Part shown: positions 32,026 through 42,446 of the stretch, piece by piece
How positions within the stretch are numbered: the stretch's first letter is position 1
Layout of the letters: the number at the start of each line of letters is the position of its first letter
Origin: Methylophilaceae bacterium LSUCC0717
GTDB taxonomy: Bacteria > Pseudomonadota > Gammaproteobacteria > Burkholderiales > Methylophilaceae
Assembly: GCA_024919195.1 (NCBI GenBank)
Contig: CP103436.1
Span: forward strand, 1-64,000
Direction of reading: 5' to 3'
Length of the DNA: 64,000 nucleotides
Notes under the pieces: generated by a model
What the model was told of the DNA's origin: nothing
Seen by the model: only the letters and a program-made list of their open reading frames with translations
The model's database searches: none
Position numbers and translations under genes: made by a program

Positions 32026-33232
32026 TCATATCCTCTGTAACTGCTGATATAAATTCTTTTTGTAAATCTGGAATGGCACTATTAACCCTTGTCCAAGATG
32101 GTATAAATGGCGTTTCCATTGGATTGTCCAAATAGCTATTTCCAGCATCAAGAATATTTTGTGCAAACATTTCAACAGCTTTTTCTTCAGAATGAATATC
32201 TACTTTAAGTCCATTCATCAGAGCATCATTGTTATAAGTTTCAATAAAATCTAGGGCAATACGAAAATATGTAGCTTTAATAGATCTGAAGGTTTCAGAA
32301 TTGAAAACATGCCCATTAGTAGCAAGCTTTCTGAAGATGGATTTACATATATCAATCGACATTTTTGATAATCCTTTTTCTTGATCATCTAAACTTAAGT
32401 CCTGATGTTTATGATCATAATGATCGGCAATATCAACCTGACATAAATGATTATTTGAGTAATTTCTATTTACTTCAGAAAGCACACCTATTTCCAAACC
32501 CCAGTCACTTGGAATACGAATATCATTAAGTACTTCAGTGCGCATTGAAAATTCTCCAGCCAATGCATATCTGAAACTATCTAAGTAATTTAAATATTCA
32601 TTGTCATTGAAGATTTTTTTTAAAGATCGTATCAAGGGAGTGACTAAAAGACGACAGACTCTGCCATTAATTTTTTCATTAGCCACTCTTGAATAATAAC
32701 CTTTACAAAATTGATAGTTAAAATTTGGATTAGCAACTGGATAAATTAAACGCGCTAGTAATTCTCGATTATAAGTCACGATATCGCAATCATGCAGAGC
32801 GACTGACTTTGCGCTGCCATCTGCGAGGACAAATCCAAAACAAAACCAGACATTTCGTCCTTTGCCTAACTCCTTGGGAGATAAACCAAATGTTTTGAGT
32901 TTCTCATCTATTTTTTTTAAGCGTGGTCCATCATTCCATAAGACAAAATGTTTTTGAGGAAGCTGATTGAAAAAATGTAATGCATACTTGTACTCCTCTT
33001 TTGTCGCTTGATCTAAACCGATAACAATTGAATTTAGATATTTGACTTTCTTTAGCTCGTCCACGATTAATTGAAGTGCTGGTTTTTCAAGTTCAGAAAA
33101 TAAACTCGGTAGGACCAAAGTCATTGGCCTTGATGTTGCAAATAACTCTAAATTTTTCTCTAAATCATCTAAGGACTGTGTTCTTAAATTATGAAGGGTA
33201 CTGATAATTCCATTTTGATAAAAGTCACTCAT
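32009..33232 (-). CDS. gpgS: Glucosyl-3-phosphoglycerate synthase
   Basis: 407 residues, GT-A glycosyltransferase of the GpgS type. The metal-binding Asp-Cys-Asp lies at residues 148-150 (ALHDCDIVTYNREL). LVLPSLFSELEKPALQLIVDEL near 39-60 and FNYQFCKGYYSRV (about 170-182) match the family as I know it. It makes glucosyl-3-phosphoglycerate from a nucleotide-glucose and 3-phosphoglycerate. It overlaps the phosphatase gene upstream by eight bases and the GH13 gene downstream by 17 bases. The neighbouring HAD phosphatase completes the two-step route to glucosylglycerate, an osmolyte. Confidence 0.85.
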   Translation of the reverse strand: MSDFYQNGIISTLHNLRTQSLDDLEKNLELFATSRPMTLVLPSLFSELEKPALQLIVDELKKVKYLNSIVIGLDQATKEEYKYALHFFNQLPQKHFVLWNDGPRLKKIDEKLKTFGLSPKELGKGRNVWFCFGFVLADGSAKSVALHDCDIVTYNRELLARLIYPVANPNFNYQFCKGYYSRVANEKINGRVCRLLVTPLIRSLKKIFNDNEYLNYLDSFRYALAGEFSMRTEVLNDIRIPSDWGLEIGVLSEVNRNYSNNHLCQVDIADHYDHKHQDLSLDDQEKGLSKMSIDICKSIFRKLATNGHVFNSETFRSIKATYFRIALDFIETYNNDALMNGLKVDIHSEEKAVEMFAQNILDAGNSYLDNPMETPFIPSWTRVNSAIPDLQKEFISAVTEDMNEFSK

Positions 33233-33974
33233 TGTTTAATACTTTCATTATTTCTTGATTCCAGCCAGAGGGCCCACACATTTTGCTCATGACCCAGCCT
33301 GGTTTATGCAAGTGTTCATTGTTATTTTGAATCAATATCTTAATGTCACATGCGTCAATCATATTAATATCATTTTCTCCATCACCCAACGCAATGCTGA
33401 TAAATTCTGTTTGACAATCTTTTTCGAGAGTATTTTTGACCCATTTTAGTGCTTTTGCTTTATCGTGGTGCGTTGAAATGGTTAAAAATCGACCACCTTG
33501 AGCAGCATGCAATCCTAATTGGTGAATTCTCTGTATAAATTCAATTTTTTTCTCTTCATCATCAAGCCAAATAATGGGTTCTGAGAACTGCCTTTGTTGA
33601 GAAAGTGTGGCTTCCGCTTCTGCCAATCCAGTATGCTGAACTGCCTGTTCAATCGGTAGCAAAGAGTAACAATTAAAGTTAAAAGTTTTTTGCAAAGGGA
33701 TTATTTTGTCGTGAATTTCGGGTAAGTTAACCCCAAAGCTAACGACTTGATTATTATAAAAAATACCTGATCCATTTTCAAAAATGAAAGGATCTTTAAG
33801 AGCTAATTTGGACTGTATTTTTTCAATCTCAGCTTTCGTTTTGCTTGAGGAAAGGATTAAAGGGATCTTGCGTGATTTTAAAACAGAAAGGGCTTCGGAG
33901 GCTGGTTCAAAAGTGTATGTTTTATGATCAAGAAGCGTCCCATCAAGATCTGAAAAAATAATGTAATTCCGCAT
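33225..33974 (-). CDS. gpgP: Glucosyl-3-phosphoglycerate phosphatase (MpgP-like HAD)
   Basis: 249 residues, HAD superfamily with a C2 cap like mannosyl-3-phosphoglycerate phosphatase. The nucleophile motif IFSDLDGTLLD has Asp9 and Asp11. SSSKTKAEI (about 42-50) gives motif II, and ALGDGENDINMIDACD near 195-210 gives the acidic motif IV. It is expected to remove the phosphate from glucosyl-3-phosphoglycerate. It is the first gene of the leftward gpgP-gpgS-GH13 unit. The same family also acts on mannosyl-3-phosphoglycerate; the adjacent GpgS argues for the glucosyl compound. Confidence 0.82.
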   Translation of the reverse strand: MRNYIIFSDLDGTLLDHKTYTFEPASEALSVLKSRKIPLILSSSKTKAEIEKIQSKLALKDPFIFENGSGIFYNNQVVSFGVNLPEIHDKIIPLQKTFNFNCYSLLPIEQAVQHTGLAEAEATLSQQRQFSEPIIWLDDEEKKIEFIQRIHQLGLHAAQGGRFLTISTHHDKAKALKWVKNTLEKDCQTEFISIALGDGENDINMIDACDIKILIQNNNEHLHKPGWVMSKMCGPSGWNQEIMKVLNNE

Positions 33975-34009
33975 AGGAATTTGAAATTGTTATCAGTAAA
34001 AAGTTTAGA

Positions 34010-34636
34010 TTATTTATGGAACCACATTCTTTTGAGGACACCATCTTTATTGACTAAGGCATGTTTAAGCGCGCCTGCAAAATGAAGGATAAAGAATAAC
34101 AATAAAATTTGGCCAAAAATTTCATGAAATTCTTTGAATAAGTCCCTGAGGGTCTCATTATCTATTCCAGGAAGAAAGGGAATGCCAAACCAATGGATAC
34201 CATATTTGCTGCCAATTGACATGATGATCCCACTCAGTGGGATTAAGAACATTAATAAATACAGTGCATGATGGGCTGCAGTAGCTAACTTAACTTCGAA
34301 CGCACTCATCGAGGTTAGCATTTTTGGTGGTTTATGAGTTAAACGCCAGTATATTCTGAATAACACTAGAAAGAATATAGTTACCCCAATTGATTTATGT
34401 AGGTTGAAATAAAAGGTTCTGATTGAAATTTCTTTTGATGTTTCAAAAGTAATGAGCCCAAGATCAAAGAGATCAAAGCTTGAAACTTTAGGTCCACCTT
34501 TTGGGAGTTCATGCATGTACCATCCAAGAACAAACATAAAAAGAATAGCAATAGCAAGAAGCCAATGAAGCAGAATGGCTACATTATTGTATCTATCTTT
34601 TTTTGGACCAAAATAGTTGTTTTTAACTTTTGCCAT
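34010..34636 (-). CDS. Cytochrome b561 family protein
   Basis: 208 residues, four membrane helices with the usual heme-ligand histidines: HWLLAIAILFMFVLGWYMH (helix 1), HKSIGVTIFFLVLFRIYWRL (helix 2), AHHALYLLMFLIPLSG (helix 3) and FGQILLLFFILHFAGALKH (helix 4). Bacterial members (YodB/CybB type) move electrons between quinol and oxygen species or partner proteins. It is divergent from the metallo-hydrolase gene with a 50-base gap. A specific partner is not visible. Confidence 0.85.
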   Translation of the reverse strand: MAKVKNNYFGPKKDRYNNVAILLHWLLAIAILFMFVLGWYMHELPKGGPKVSSFDLFDLGLITFETSKEISIRTFYFNLHKSIGVTIFFLVLFRIYWRLTHKPPKMLTSMSAFEVKLATAAHHALYLLMFLIPLSGIIMSIGSKYGIHWFGIPFLPGIDNETLRDLFKEFHEIFGQILLLFFILHFAGALKHALVNKDGVLKRMWFHK

Positions 34637-34686
34637 AAGCAGTTAATATAGACCTTTAAACCATAAATATCAATATTATAGGGTTA

Positions 34687-35586
34687 ATGTTAAAACATCA
34701 TATCTTTTTATTTCTTTTGCTTGTTGCAATCAATGCTAATGCATTTGTTAAAGAGGTTGCTCCAGGTATCTATGTTCATGTTGGCAAACATCTTGATGTG
34801 GATGTTGGCTATGATGGAGATATATGCAATATCGGATTTATTGTTGGTAAAAATTCTATTGCGGTGATTGACTCTGGTGGAAGTAATCTTGTTGGAAAAG
34901 AATTAAAAAAATATATTACTGAAAATTTTAATCAACCAATTAAATATGTCATTAATACCCATCCTCATTTAGATCATATATATGGCAATGTGGTCTTTTC
35001 CGAAGCCGAAATATATGGTCATGCAAATCTAACTAAAGCGATGAAGTCTCGAGAAGAGATTTATAGCAAATTAAACGAAAAGTACTTAGGTAACGTTTCT
35101 AAAGATAGCCCACTTATCTTACCCAACAATACGGTAGAGATAGGCAAGGACAAAATTATAGATCTTGGTGAACGACAAATTATTCTCCAATCTTTCCCAG
35201 ATGCACATACTGAGGCAGATATGATAGTTTTCGATCAAAATACCAGAACATTATGGACGGGTGATTTGGTCTTTCGAGAAAGAACACCAGTTATTGATGG
35301 CAATATTCATGGTTTCATAAAAGCATTAGAGGCAATAAACAAGAAGGAAATTGATTTAGTGATCCCGGGCCATGGACAACCCTCAGCAAAGAATGAGGCA
35401 ATACAGCCTATATTAAATTATCTTGTTCAATTAAGAGATGATGTCCGCAAATTTATAGATAGTGGAGAGTCTTTAGAGTTTGCGATGGAAAATGCAGCTA
35501 GTTCATTAAAAGAGCAGTGGCTGTTATATGAAATTCAGAATCAAAGAAATGTAAATCGTATTTTTCCTATGATGGAATGGGAATAA
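34687..35586 (+). CDS. Periplasmic metallo-beta-lactamase-fold hydrolase
   Basis: 299 residues. A signal peptide (about 1-19, ending NANA) points to the periplasm. The zinc motif H-x-H-x-D-H is at His92, His94, Asp96, His97 (NTHPHLDHIYGN). Further ligands are likely in SFPDAHTEADM, WTGDLVF and VIPGHGQPS. The pattern resembles the quinoprotein-relay or SoxH-like branch of MBL proteins, which occur near PQQ enzymes; that assignment is from memory. The physiological substrate is unknown. An 11-base inverted repeat covers the stop codon. Confidence 0.8.
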   Translation: MLKHHIFLFLLLVAINANAFVKEVAPGIYVHVGKHLDVDVGYDGDICNIGFIVGKNSIAVIDSGGSNLVGKELKKYITENFNQPIKYVINTHPHLDHIYGNVVFSEAEIYGHANLTKAMKSREEIYSKLNEKYLGNVSKDSPLILPNNTVEIGKDKIIDLGERQIILQSFPDAHTEADMIVFDQNTRTLWTGDLVFRERTPVIDGNIHGFIKALEAINKKEIDLVIPGHGQPSAKNEAIQPILNYLVQLRDDVRKFIDSGESLEFAMENAASSLKEQWLLYEIQNQRNVNRIFPMMEWE

Positions 35587-35601
35587 AAGATTTATTCCCA
35601 T
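35577..35601. repeat. 11-base perfect inverted repeat at a convergent gene junction
   Basis: ATGGGAATAAA and TTTATTCCCAT are separated by three bases and span the stop codon of the hydrolase gene, 12 bases before the convergent DoxX gene ends. It would form a strong hairpin in either transcript. There is no T run on either side, so it is not a textbook intrinsic terminator; it may stabilise 3' ends or act with Rho. Confidence 0.6.
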
Positions 35602-35612
35602 CACAGCATCAA

Positions 35613-36020
35613 TTATTTTTTTGCAAGCTTTTGATCAAGGCTGCACCCAGCATTCTCAGGATGAGCGCCCACTAATAAAAGTCCACCAGCAATTGCAACA
35701 TATAAAAGACTCATAATCAATACGGGTTGACCTTGCATCGCATTCATGAAGTATATCAATGCCCATAAAATAGAATAAGCAGATAAAACATATGCAGAAA
35801 TTTTAGTTTTATATCCTAGGATAAGAGCAAGCCCACCTAAGAACTGAACAAGAATACTAATCGGAGCCATAATTCCTGGAAGGCCCCTAGCTCCAAGCAT
35901 ATCTTGATACATTCCATAACCACCCGGTGTGGTGATGATATTATTAAGAATAAATAAAATAGAAATAAAGAAGATTTGGGCCAATAAGATTCTTGATATA
36001 AGTCCAAAGTGTTTAGTCAT
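35613..36020 (-). CDS. DoxX family membrane protein
   Basis: 135 residues with four hydrophobic segments. LISRILLAQIFFISILF at the N-terminus, a middle GARGLPGIMAPISILVQFLGGLALILGYKTKISAYVL, and the last helix with LLYVAIAGGLLLVGAHP fit the DoxX/YphA family. Members are associated with redox or oxidative-stress functions, but no specific reaction is established for this type. It is a single gene, convergent with the metallo-hydrolase and divergent from the GNAT gene. Confidence 0.8.
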   Translation of the reverse strand: MTKHFGLISRILLAQIFFISILFILNNIITTPGGYGMYQDMLGARGLPGIMAPISILVQFLGGLALILGYKTKISAYVLSAYSILWALIYFMNAMQGQPVLIMSLLYVAIAGGLLLVGAHPENAGCSLDQKLAKK

Positions 36021-36075
36021 TATATTTCCTTATGATTAGTTAATTGAATAAGATGATGCCTTTAAAATAAAAACT

Positions 36076-36513
36076 ATGCAAGTTAACAGCAAAAAATTTG
36101 TCCTCTTATCTTGGGCTAAAGATATTCAAATTATCAAAGATATAAGAACAGAGGTGTTTATCAAAGAACAAAATATTCCAGAGGAACTTGAGTGGGATAA
36201 AGATGATGAGGGAGCACAACATTTTGGTATTTTATCTAATGATATTTTAATTGCCTATGCAAGGGTTCTGATTAAACAAAAAATTCATATCGGCCGGATG
36301 GCTGTAAGGCAAAAATGCAGAAGAGAGGGTATAGGATCATTTTTGTTATCAAATATTTGTAATCAGGTTGATGATCGGAATCATTCAAAAAAAATTATGT
36401 TATCGGCCCAAGAGCAAGCTATCCCTTTTTATGAAAAAAACTTATTTCAAATAAGAGGGGACAAATACTTAGATGCTGGAATTATTCATTATGATATGGA
36501 GTTAGTTCGTTAA
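36076..36513 (+). CDS. GNAT family N-acetyltransferase
   Basis: 145 residues, single GNAT domain. The N-terminal IKDIRTEVFIKEQNIPEELEWD is a common signature of a small GNAT group. The acetyl-CoA loop lies in RMAVRQKCRREGIGSFLLSNI (about 75-95; Arg/Gln-x-x-Gly-x-Gly/Ala type). The end, AQEQAIPFYEKNLF, is also typical. Acceptor substrate unknown. Its 3' end overlaps the convergent mutY by 12 bases. Confidence 0.8.
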   Translation: MQVNSKKFVLLSWAKDIQIIKDIRTEVFIKEQNIPEELEWDKDDEGAQHFGILSNDILIAYARVLIKQKIHIGRMAVRQKCRREGIGSFLLSNICNQVDDRNHSKKIMLSAQEQAIPFYEKNLFQIRGDKYLDAGIIHYDMELVR

Positions 36514-37512
36514 ACTAATTAAAAGCGACTTAATGGGAGCAGGAAGTCCAAGCTCTGGTATTTCTTTCCAATCAAACCACAATCCATCAACCATCAAATC
36601 TGATTTGTTGGGAATTTTAATTAAAAAGTATTTGTACTTTAATCGATAATGCGAAAAGACACATTGTCTTTCACCTTGTTTGATAAGGTTATTTTTTTTA
36701 CTTAAATAATTTACTTGAGGAGGAATCCATAACCCGCTCCAAACCCCTGTTCGGTTTTTGACTAAAAGTATTTGTTTATTACATTCATAAATATAAAATT
36801 CGGTTGATCGGTCCTCCTTGATTTTTGTTTTATTTTTTACAGGAATGGCTTTGGTTAAATTATTCTGTTTTGCAATACATGTCTGATTCATTGGGCAGGA
36901 ATGACATTGGGGATTTTTGGGAGTACATAATGTGGCTCCAAAATCCATTATGCCTTGAGTATAAATATCAATGTCACCATCAGGTAATAGTTGCTCGCTG
37001 AGACCCCATAAATCTTTTTCTGTTTTAGCTAAACTTATACTTTCTTGAATGCCAAAAAAACGAGTTAATACTCGTTTGACATTACCATCTAAAATGGCAA
37101 ATTTTTTTTTAAAGCAAAATGACAAAATTGCTCCGGCCGTTGATCTTCCAATTCCTGGAAGTTGAATTAGGCTTTCAAACGTATCTGGAAATTTACAAGA
37201 ATATTTCTCGGCAATAATTCTCGCAGTTTTATGAAGGTTTCTTGCTCTTGAATAAAACCCAAGGCCACTCCAGTGAGACATGACTTCGTCTTCAGAGGCT
37301 TCAGCTAGATATTTGATATTTTGAAATCGATTAATAAATTTAATATAGAAAGGGATAACGGTGCTGACCTGTGTTTGTTGAAGCATTATTTCTGACACCC
37401 ACACTAAGTATGGATCTTTATTTTTTTGCCAAGGGAGATCATGCCTTCCATGTTGCTTATGCCATTGCAAAATTTTATTTGAAAAATTTTTTTTGGACTG
37501 TGAAATTATCAT
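36502..37512 (-). CDS. mutY: A/G-specific adenine DNA glycosylase
   Basis: 336 residues. It removes adenine mispaired with 8-oxoguanine. HhH-GPD core with catalytic Glu41 in WVSEIMLQQTQVSTV, the helix-hairpin-helix LPGIGRSTAGAIL, the Asp in ILDGNVKRVLTRFFG, and the 4Fe-4S ligands C-x6-C-x2-C-x5-C in CTPKNPQCHSCPMNQTC. The NUDIX-like C-terminal domain that senses the 8-oxoG strand follows (about 230-336). It directly abuts uppP, which ends one base upstream. Confidence 0.95.
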   Translation of the reverse strand: MIISQSKKNFSNKILQWHKQHGRHDLPWQKNKDPYLVWVSEIMLQQTQVSTVIPFYIKFINRFQNIKYLAEASEDEVMSHWSGLGFYSRARNLHKTARIIAEKYSCKFPDTFESLIQLPGIGRSTAGAILSFCFKKKFAILDGNVKRVLTRFFGIQESISLAKTEKDLWGLSEQLLPDGDIDIYTQGIMDFGATLCTPKNPQCHSCPMNQTCIAKQNNLTKAIPVKNKTKIKEDRSTEFYIYECNKQILLVKNRTGVWSGLWIPPQVNYLSKKNNLIKQGERQCVFSHYRLKYKYFLIKIPNKSDLMVDGLWFDWKEIPELGLPAPIKSLLISLTN

Positions 37513-38307
37513 CTAATAAAAAAGAATTAGAAAAATGATCCCGATAAGAATTCGATAGTAGGCAAAAATTTTAAAATCATTATGAGCAACAAATTTTATT
37601 AGAAATCGAACTACTACCAGCGCTGATATAAAAGCCGTAGAAAATCCAATTAAGAAAAACCAAAAGTCATCTAATGAAAGACTATGAAGGTTTTTAAATA
37701 AATCATAAAATGAAGCAGCGAACATAATGGGGATTGCTAAAAAAAATGAAAATTCAGTCGCTGTTTTTCGATCTAATTGTAAAAGTAGCCCTCCCATAAT
37801 TGTTGCTCCAGACCTTGATGTTCCAGGAATTAATGCTAAACATTGAAACAATCCAATTCCAAGAGATTGCTTATAAGAAATATTGTCTACAGTTTTAGTT
37901 GATCCAATATTTGTTTTCTTTTCAATCAGCAATATTAGTATCCCGCCAATAATCAAAGCACAGCTGACAACAATAGGATTAAATAGAAATATTTTGATCA
38001 CATCATGGAATGCTAATCCTACAATTGCTGCAGGTAGAAATGCCAAAAAAATGTTTGAAAAGAATGTTTTTGATTTCTTGTCAGAGAGATGAAGCGTTTT
38101 ATTAAGCAGTTGAAATCTATATTCATAGATGATGGCTAATATTGCGCCAAGCTGAATAAAAATCTCAAAAACTTCAATGTTGGGATGGTTGGCATTAATG
38201 AGATGAGCTCCAATGATCAAATGACCAGTGGAGCTAATAGGTAAAAACTCTGTGAGGCCCTCAATAACTCCCAATACAACTGCCTGAATAAAGAAAATTA
38301 AGGTCAT
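37513..38307 (-). CDS. uppP: Undecaprenyl-diphosphatase UppP/BacA
   Basis: 264 residues, seven to eight membrane helices. The two catalytic motifs are complete: EGLTEFLPISSTGHLI (about 15-30) and PGTSRSGATIMGGLLL (about 160-175). It recycles the lipid carrier for peptidoglycan and polysaccharide synthesis. It is six bases after thiC and zero bases before mutY, so thiC, uppP and mutY probably form one transcript, with the TPP riboswitch at its head. Confidence 0.95.
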   Translation of the reverse strand: MTLIFFIQAVVLGVIEGLTEFLPISSTGHLIIGAHLINANHPNIEVFEIFIQLGAILAIIYEYRFQLLNKTLHLSDKKSKTFFSNIFLAFLPAAIVGLAFHDVIKIFLFNPIVVSCALIIGGILILLIEKKTNIGSTKTVDNISYKQSLGIGLFQCLALIPGTSRSGATIMGGLLLQLDRKTATEFSFFLAIPIMFAASFYDLFKNLHSLSLDDFWFFLIGFSTAFISALVVVRFLIKFVAHNDFKIFAYYRILIGIIFLILFY

Positions 38308-38313
38308 TGAAGT

Positions 38314-40232
<1,919 letters not shown>

Positions 40233-40239
40233 TGCATCT

Positions 40240-40317
40240 TTTGCATTCCCTACGTCGGTATTATCCGAATCAGGTTCCAAGGGTGTTTCTCACAATATAA
40301 AATTGACCCCTAGCAAA
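40240..40317 (-). promoter_or_regulatory. TPP riboswitch aptamer upstream of thiC
   Basis: The minus strand carries the THI-box elements in order: P1 arm TTTGC, then AGGGGT, GTGAGA, AACACCCTTGGAACCTGAT, CGGATAATACCG, CGTAGGGAATGCAAA, with the final GCAAA closing P1. The sequence ACCTGAT...CGTAGGGAA is the near-invariant TPP aptamer core. Thiamine diphosphate binding represses thiC and perhaps the genes behind it (uppP, mutY). Confidence 0.93.
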
Positions 40318-40326
40318 TATTTAAAC

Positions 40327-40355
40327 ATTGTACATAAATTATGAATTTAGGTTAA
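40327..40355 (-). promoter_or_regulatory. Probable sigma-70 promoter of thiC
   Basis: On the minus strand TTAACC (40355-40350) and TACAAT (40332-40327) are separated by 17 bases. Transcription would start near 40320, exactly at the first arm of the TPP aptamer, which supports the call. The -35 matches TTGACA at four of six positions, the -10 matches TATAAT at five of six. Confidence 0.5.
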
Positions 40356-40428
40356 TGCCTTCAGTCATAAGGACCAATAATATAAGATATAATTCAAGTA
40401 TTATTCTTTATACTATTCAAAGACATAT

Positions 40429-41082
40429 ATGCATTCTGAAAAAAGTAAATTTAATATGATTGAACAGCAGATAAGAACATGGAATGTTCTTGATGAGTCT
40501 GTTCTCGATTTATTTAGAAAATACGATCGTAAACTTTTTGTACCTTCAAAATATCAAGGCTTAGCTTTTGCTGATTTAGAAATTCCAATTAATGCTAATG
40601 CTTCAATGCTAGCTCCAAAAGTTGAAGCAAAAATAATCGATTCGCTAGAGTTGAATAAAAAAATGAAAGCCTTACATATTGGGACTGGTAGTGGTTTTTT
40701 TGCAGCTCTATTGGCAAGTCATGTTAAGGAGTTATACACAGTTGATATCGACTCAGAGTTTATTACGCATGCACAACAATTACTTAAAAAAAATAAGTTA
40801 AATAACGTTAAGTACATTATAAGCAACGGTTTTAATGGGTATTATCAAGAAGCTCCATATGACCTTATTGTATTTACTGCATCGCATGTGAAAGAGCCTC
40901 CAGGATTAAGAGAGCAACTCAATGTTGGAGGACAGTTGTTTATTTTTGAAGGCGATCAATCGCTTCAGCATGCAAAAGTAATTAAAAGATTATCTGATTC
41001 AGAATATAGTGCACAAACAATGTTTGAGGCCTCAATTCCTCATTTAATTGAATCATGGGAGCCAAACAAATTTTTATTTTAA
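40429..41082 (+). CDS. Protein-L-isoaspartate O-methyltransferase-like protein
   Basis: 217 residues, PCMT family. It begins MIEQQIRTWNVLDESVLDLFRKYDRKLFVP, the usual start of proteobacterial PCMT-like proteins encoded beside tolC. The SAM-binding motif is LHIGTGSGFFAALLA (about 83-97) and a conserved acidic strand end follows in LYTVDIDSEF. It would methylate L-isoaspartyl residues in damaged proteins, but the TolC-linked group is a side branch and its activity is less certain. It overlaps tolC by 28 bases. Confidence 0.8.
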   Translation: MHSEKSKFNMIEQQIRTWNVLDESVLDLFRKYDRKLFVPSKYQGLAFADLEIPINANASMLAPKVEAKIIDSLELNKKMKALHIGTGSGFFAALLASHVKELYTVDIDSEFITHAQQLLKKNKLNNVKYIISNGFNGYYQEAPYDLIVFTASHVKEPPGLREQLNVGGQLFIFEGDQSLQHAKVIKRLSDSEYSAQTMFEASIPHLIESWEPNKFLF

Positions 41083-42446
41083 GGCTAAAGAATTTATTTA
41101 CCCTCCTTTTAATCTTTTTTTATTCCAGTCATGCAACTGCCGAAGAGAAAGATCTTTTTGAGTTATATCTTCAAGCCTTACAAAATGATCCCGTCTTATC
41201 TTCTGAAAAATTTCAAAATGAAGCGGTTAAAGAATTAATCAATCAGGGCCGTTCACTTTTTCTTCCATCTATTTCAGCCACAATGAATTATGATGATCGT
41301 AACCAAGAGAGAAAATTTTTAAATACAGATGCCGCTATTGGCGGAAGTTTATTTACCAGGGGAACAAAAGCTGATTATGATGCCTACGGATATAATGTGG
41401 TAATCCGTCAACCTCTTTTTAATTATTCTGCCTATTCAACATATAAGCAAATTCTTGCACAAACCAGTTTGGCTGACAAAAAATATCATTTAGTTCAGCA
41501 AGATTTAATGATGAGGGTATCCGAACTTTATTTTGAATCACTGTTAGCAAAAGATAAAGTTGATCTCATTCAAACTCAAAGATTAGCGATTCAAGAGCAA
41601 CTTCGGGAAGCTGAAATAAAATTTGAAGCAGGATTAATATCTATCACTGATATTAATGAAGCTAAAACCAAAAAAGATTTAATGGAAGTGGATTTGCTTA
41701 ATGCAGTTAAAGAATTAAAGATTAAAAAAAGAGAGATTGAAGCCATTACCGGAGAATTACCTGGCGCACTTAAACCTCTAATGAATTTAATTTCATTTGA
41801 AAAAATGGATAACCTCCCAGAAGAGTGGGTAGACATTGCAATGCAAAACAGTGTAGCTATTTTAATTAAGGATGCTGAAGTAGAGGTTGCCAGAAAAGAA
41901 ATTGATGTTCGTAAAGGGGATCAGTATCCAACCATAGACGCCCTCGCTGCAAGAAGGAGAACCTGGGATAAGGATGGATACGCTTTTGGTTTAAGAAATT
42001 ACTCAGATACGATTGGCGTTGAGATAAATATTCCAATTTTTTCTGGCGGGTTTACTTCATCAAAAATTAGAGAAGCAGAATTATTAAAAGAAAAGTCAGT
42101 TCAAGAAGCTGAGGCCTTAAAAAGGCAAGTTGAATTACAGGTAAGAGAGGCGTATTTAAATCTTCAAACTAACCTTTCAGCAATTGATGCTTATCAGCAA
42201 GCTTTAAAATCATCTGAGCTGCAATTAAAGTCTACCCAAGTCGGCTTTAGAGAAGGTCTAAGAAATAGTGTTGAGGTGTTGAATGCTCAACAAATGCTAT
42301 TTTCTGCAAAATATGATTTACTATCTTCTAGGTATAATTATTTGAAGAATCTGTTAAACTTGAAGCACACTGTGGGAACTTTATCGATTAAAGATCTAGA
42401 AGAAATTAACAAATATTTAACGATTAGTCAGGAAGATGAAAGCTGA
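41055..42446 (+). CDS. tolC: TolC family outer membrane efflux channel
   Basis: 463 residues. A signal peptide is likely at 1-30 (hydrophobic FTLLLIFFYSS, ending ATA). Two repeated OEP halves follow, each with long coiled-coil helices: the first around DLFELYLQALQNDPVLSSEKFQNEA, the second from IAMQNSVAILIKDAEVEVARKEIDV. Family pattern in the second half: GVEINIPIFSGGFTSSKIREAELL, and the end YNYLKNLLNLKHTVGTLS is typical of TolC. It forms the outer-membrane duct of tripartite pumps or type I secretion. No pump genes are adjacent. Confidence 0.92.
   Translation: MGAKQIFILRLKNLFTLLLIFFYSSHATAEEKDLFELYLQALQNDPVLSSEKFQNEAVKELINQGRSLFLPSISATMNYDDRNQERKFLNTDAAIGGSLFTRGTKADYDAYGYNVVIRQPLFNYSAYSTYKQILAQTSLADKKYHLVQQDLMMRVSELYFESLLAKDKVDLIQTQRLAIQEQLREAEIKFEAGLISITDINEAKTKKDLMEVDLLNAVKELKIKKREIEAITGELPGALKPLMNLISFEKMDNLPEEWVDIAMQNSVAILIKDAEVEVARKEIDVRKGDQYPTIDALAARRRTWDKDGYAFGLRNYSDTIGVEINIPIFSGGFTSSKIREAELLKEKSVQEAEALKRQVELQVREAYLNLQTNLSAIDAYQQALKSSELQLKSTQVGFREGLRNSVEVLNAQQMLFSAKYDLLSSRYNYLKNLLNLKHTVGTLSIKDLEEINKYLTISQEDES

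Noticed and set aside
35577-35601. Inverted repeat as an intrinsic terminator
   Set aside because: Strong stem, but no T run on either strand; kept only as a repeat.
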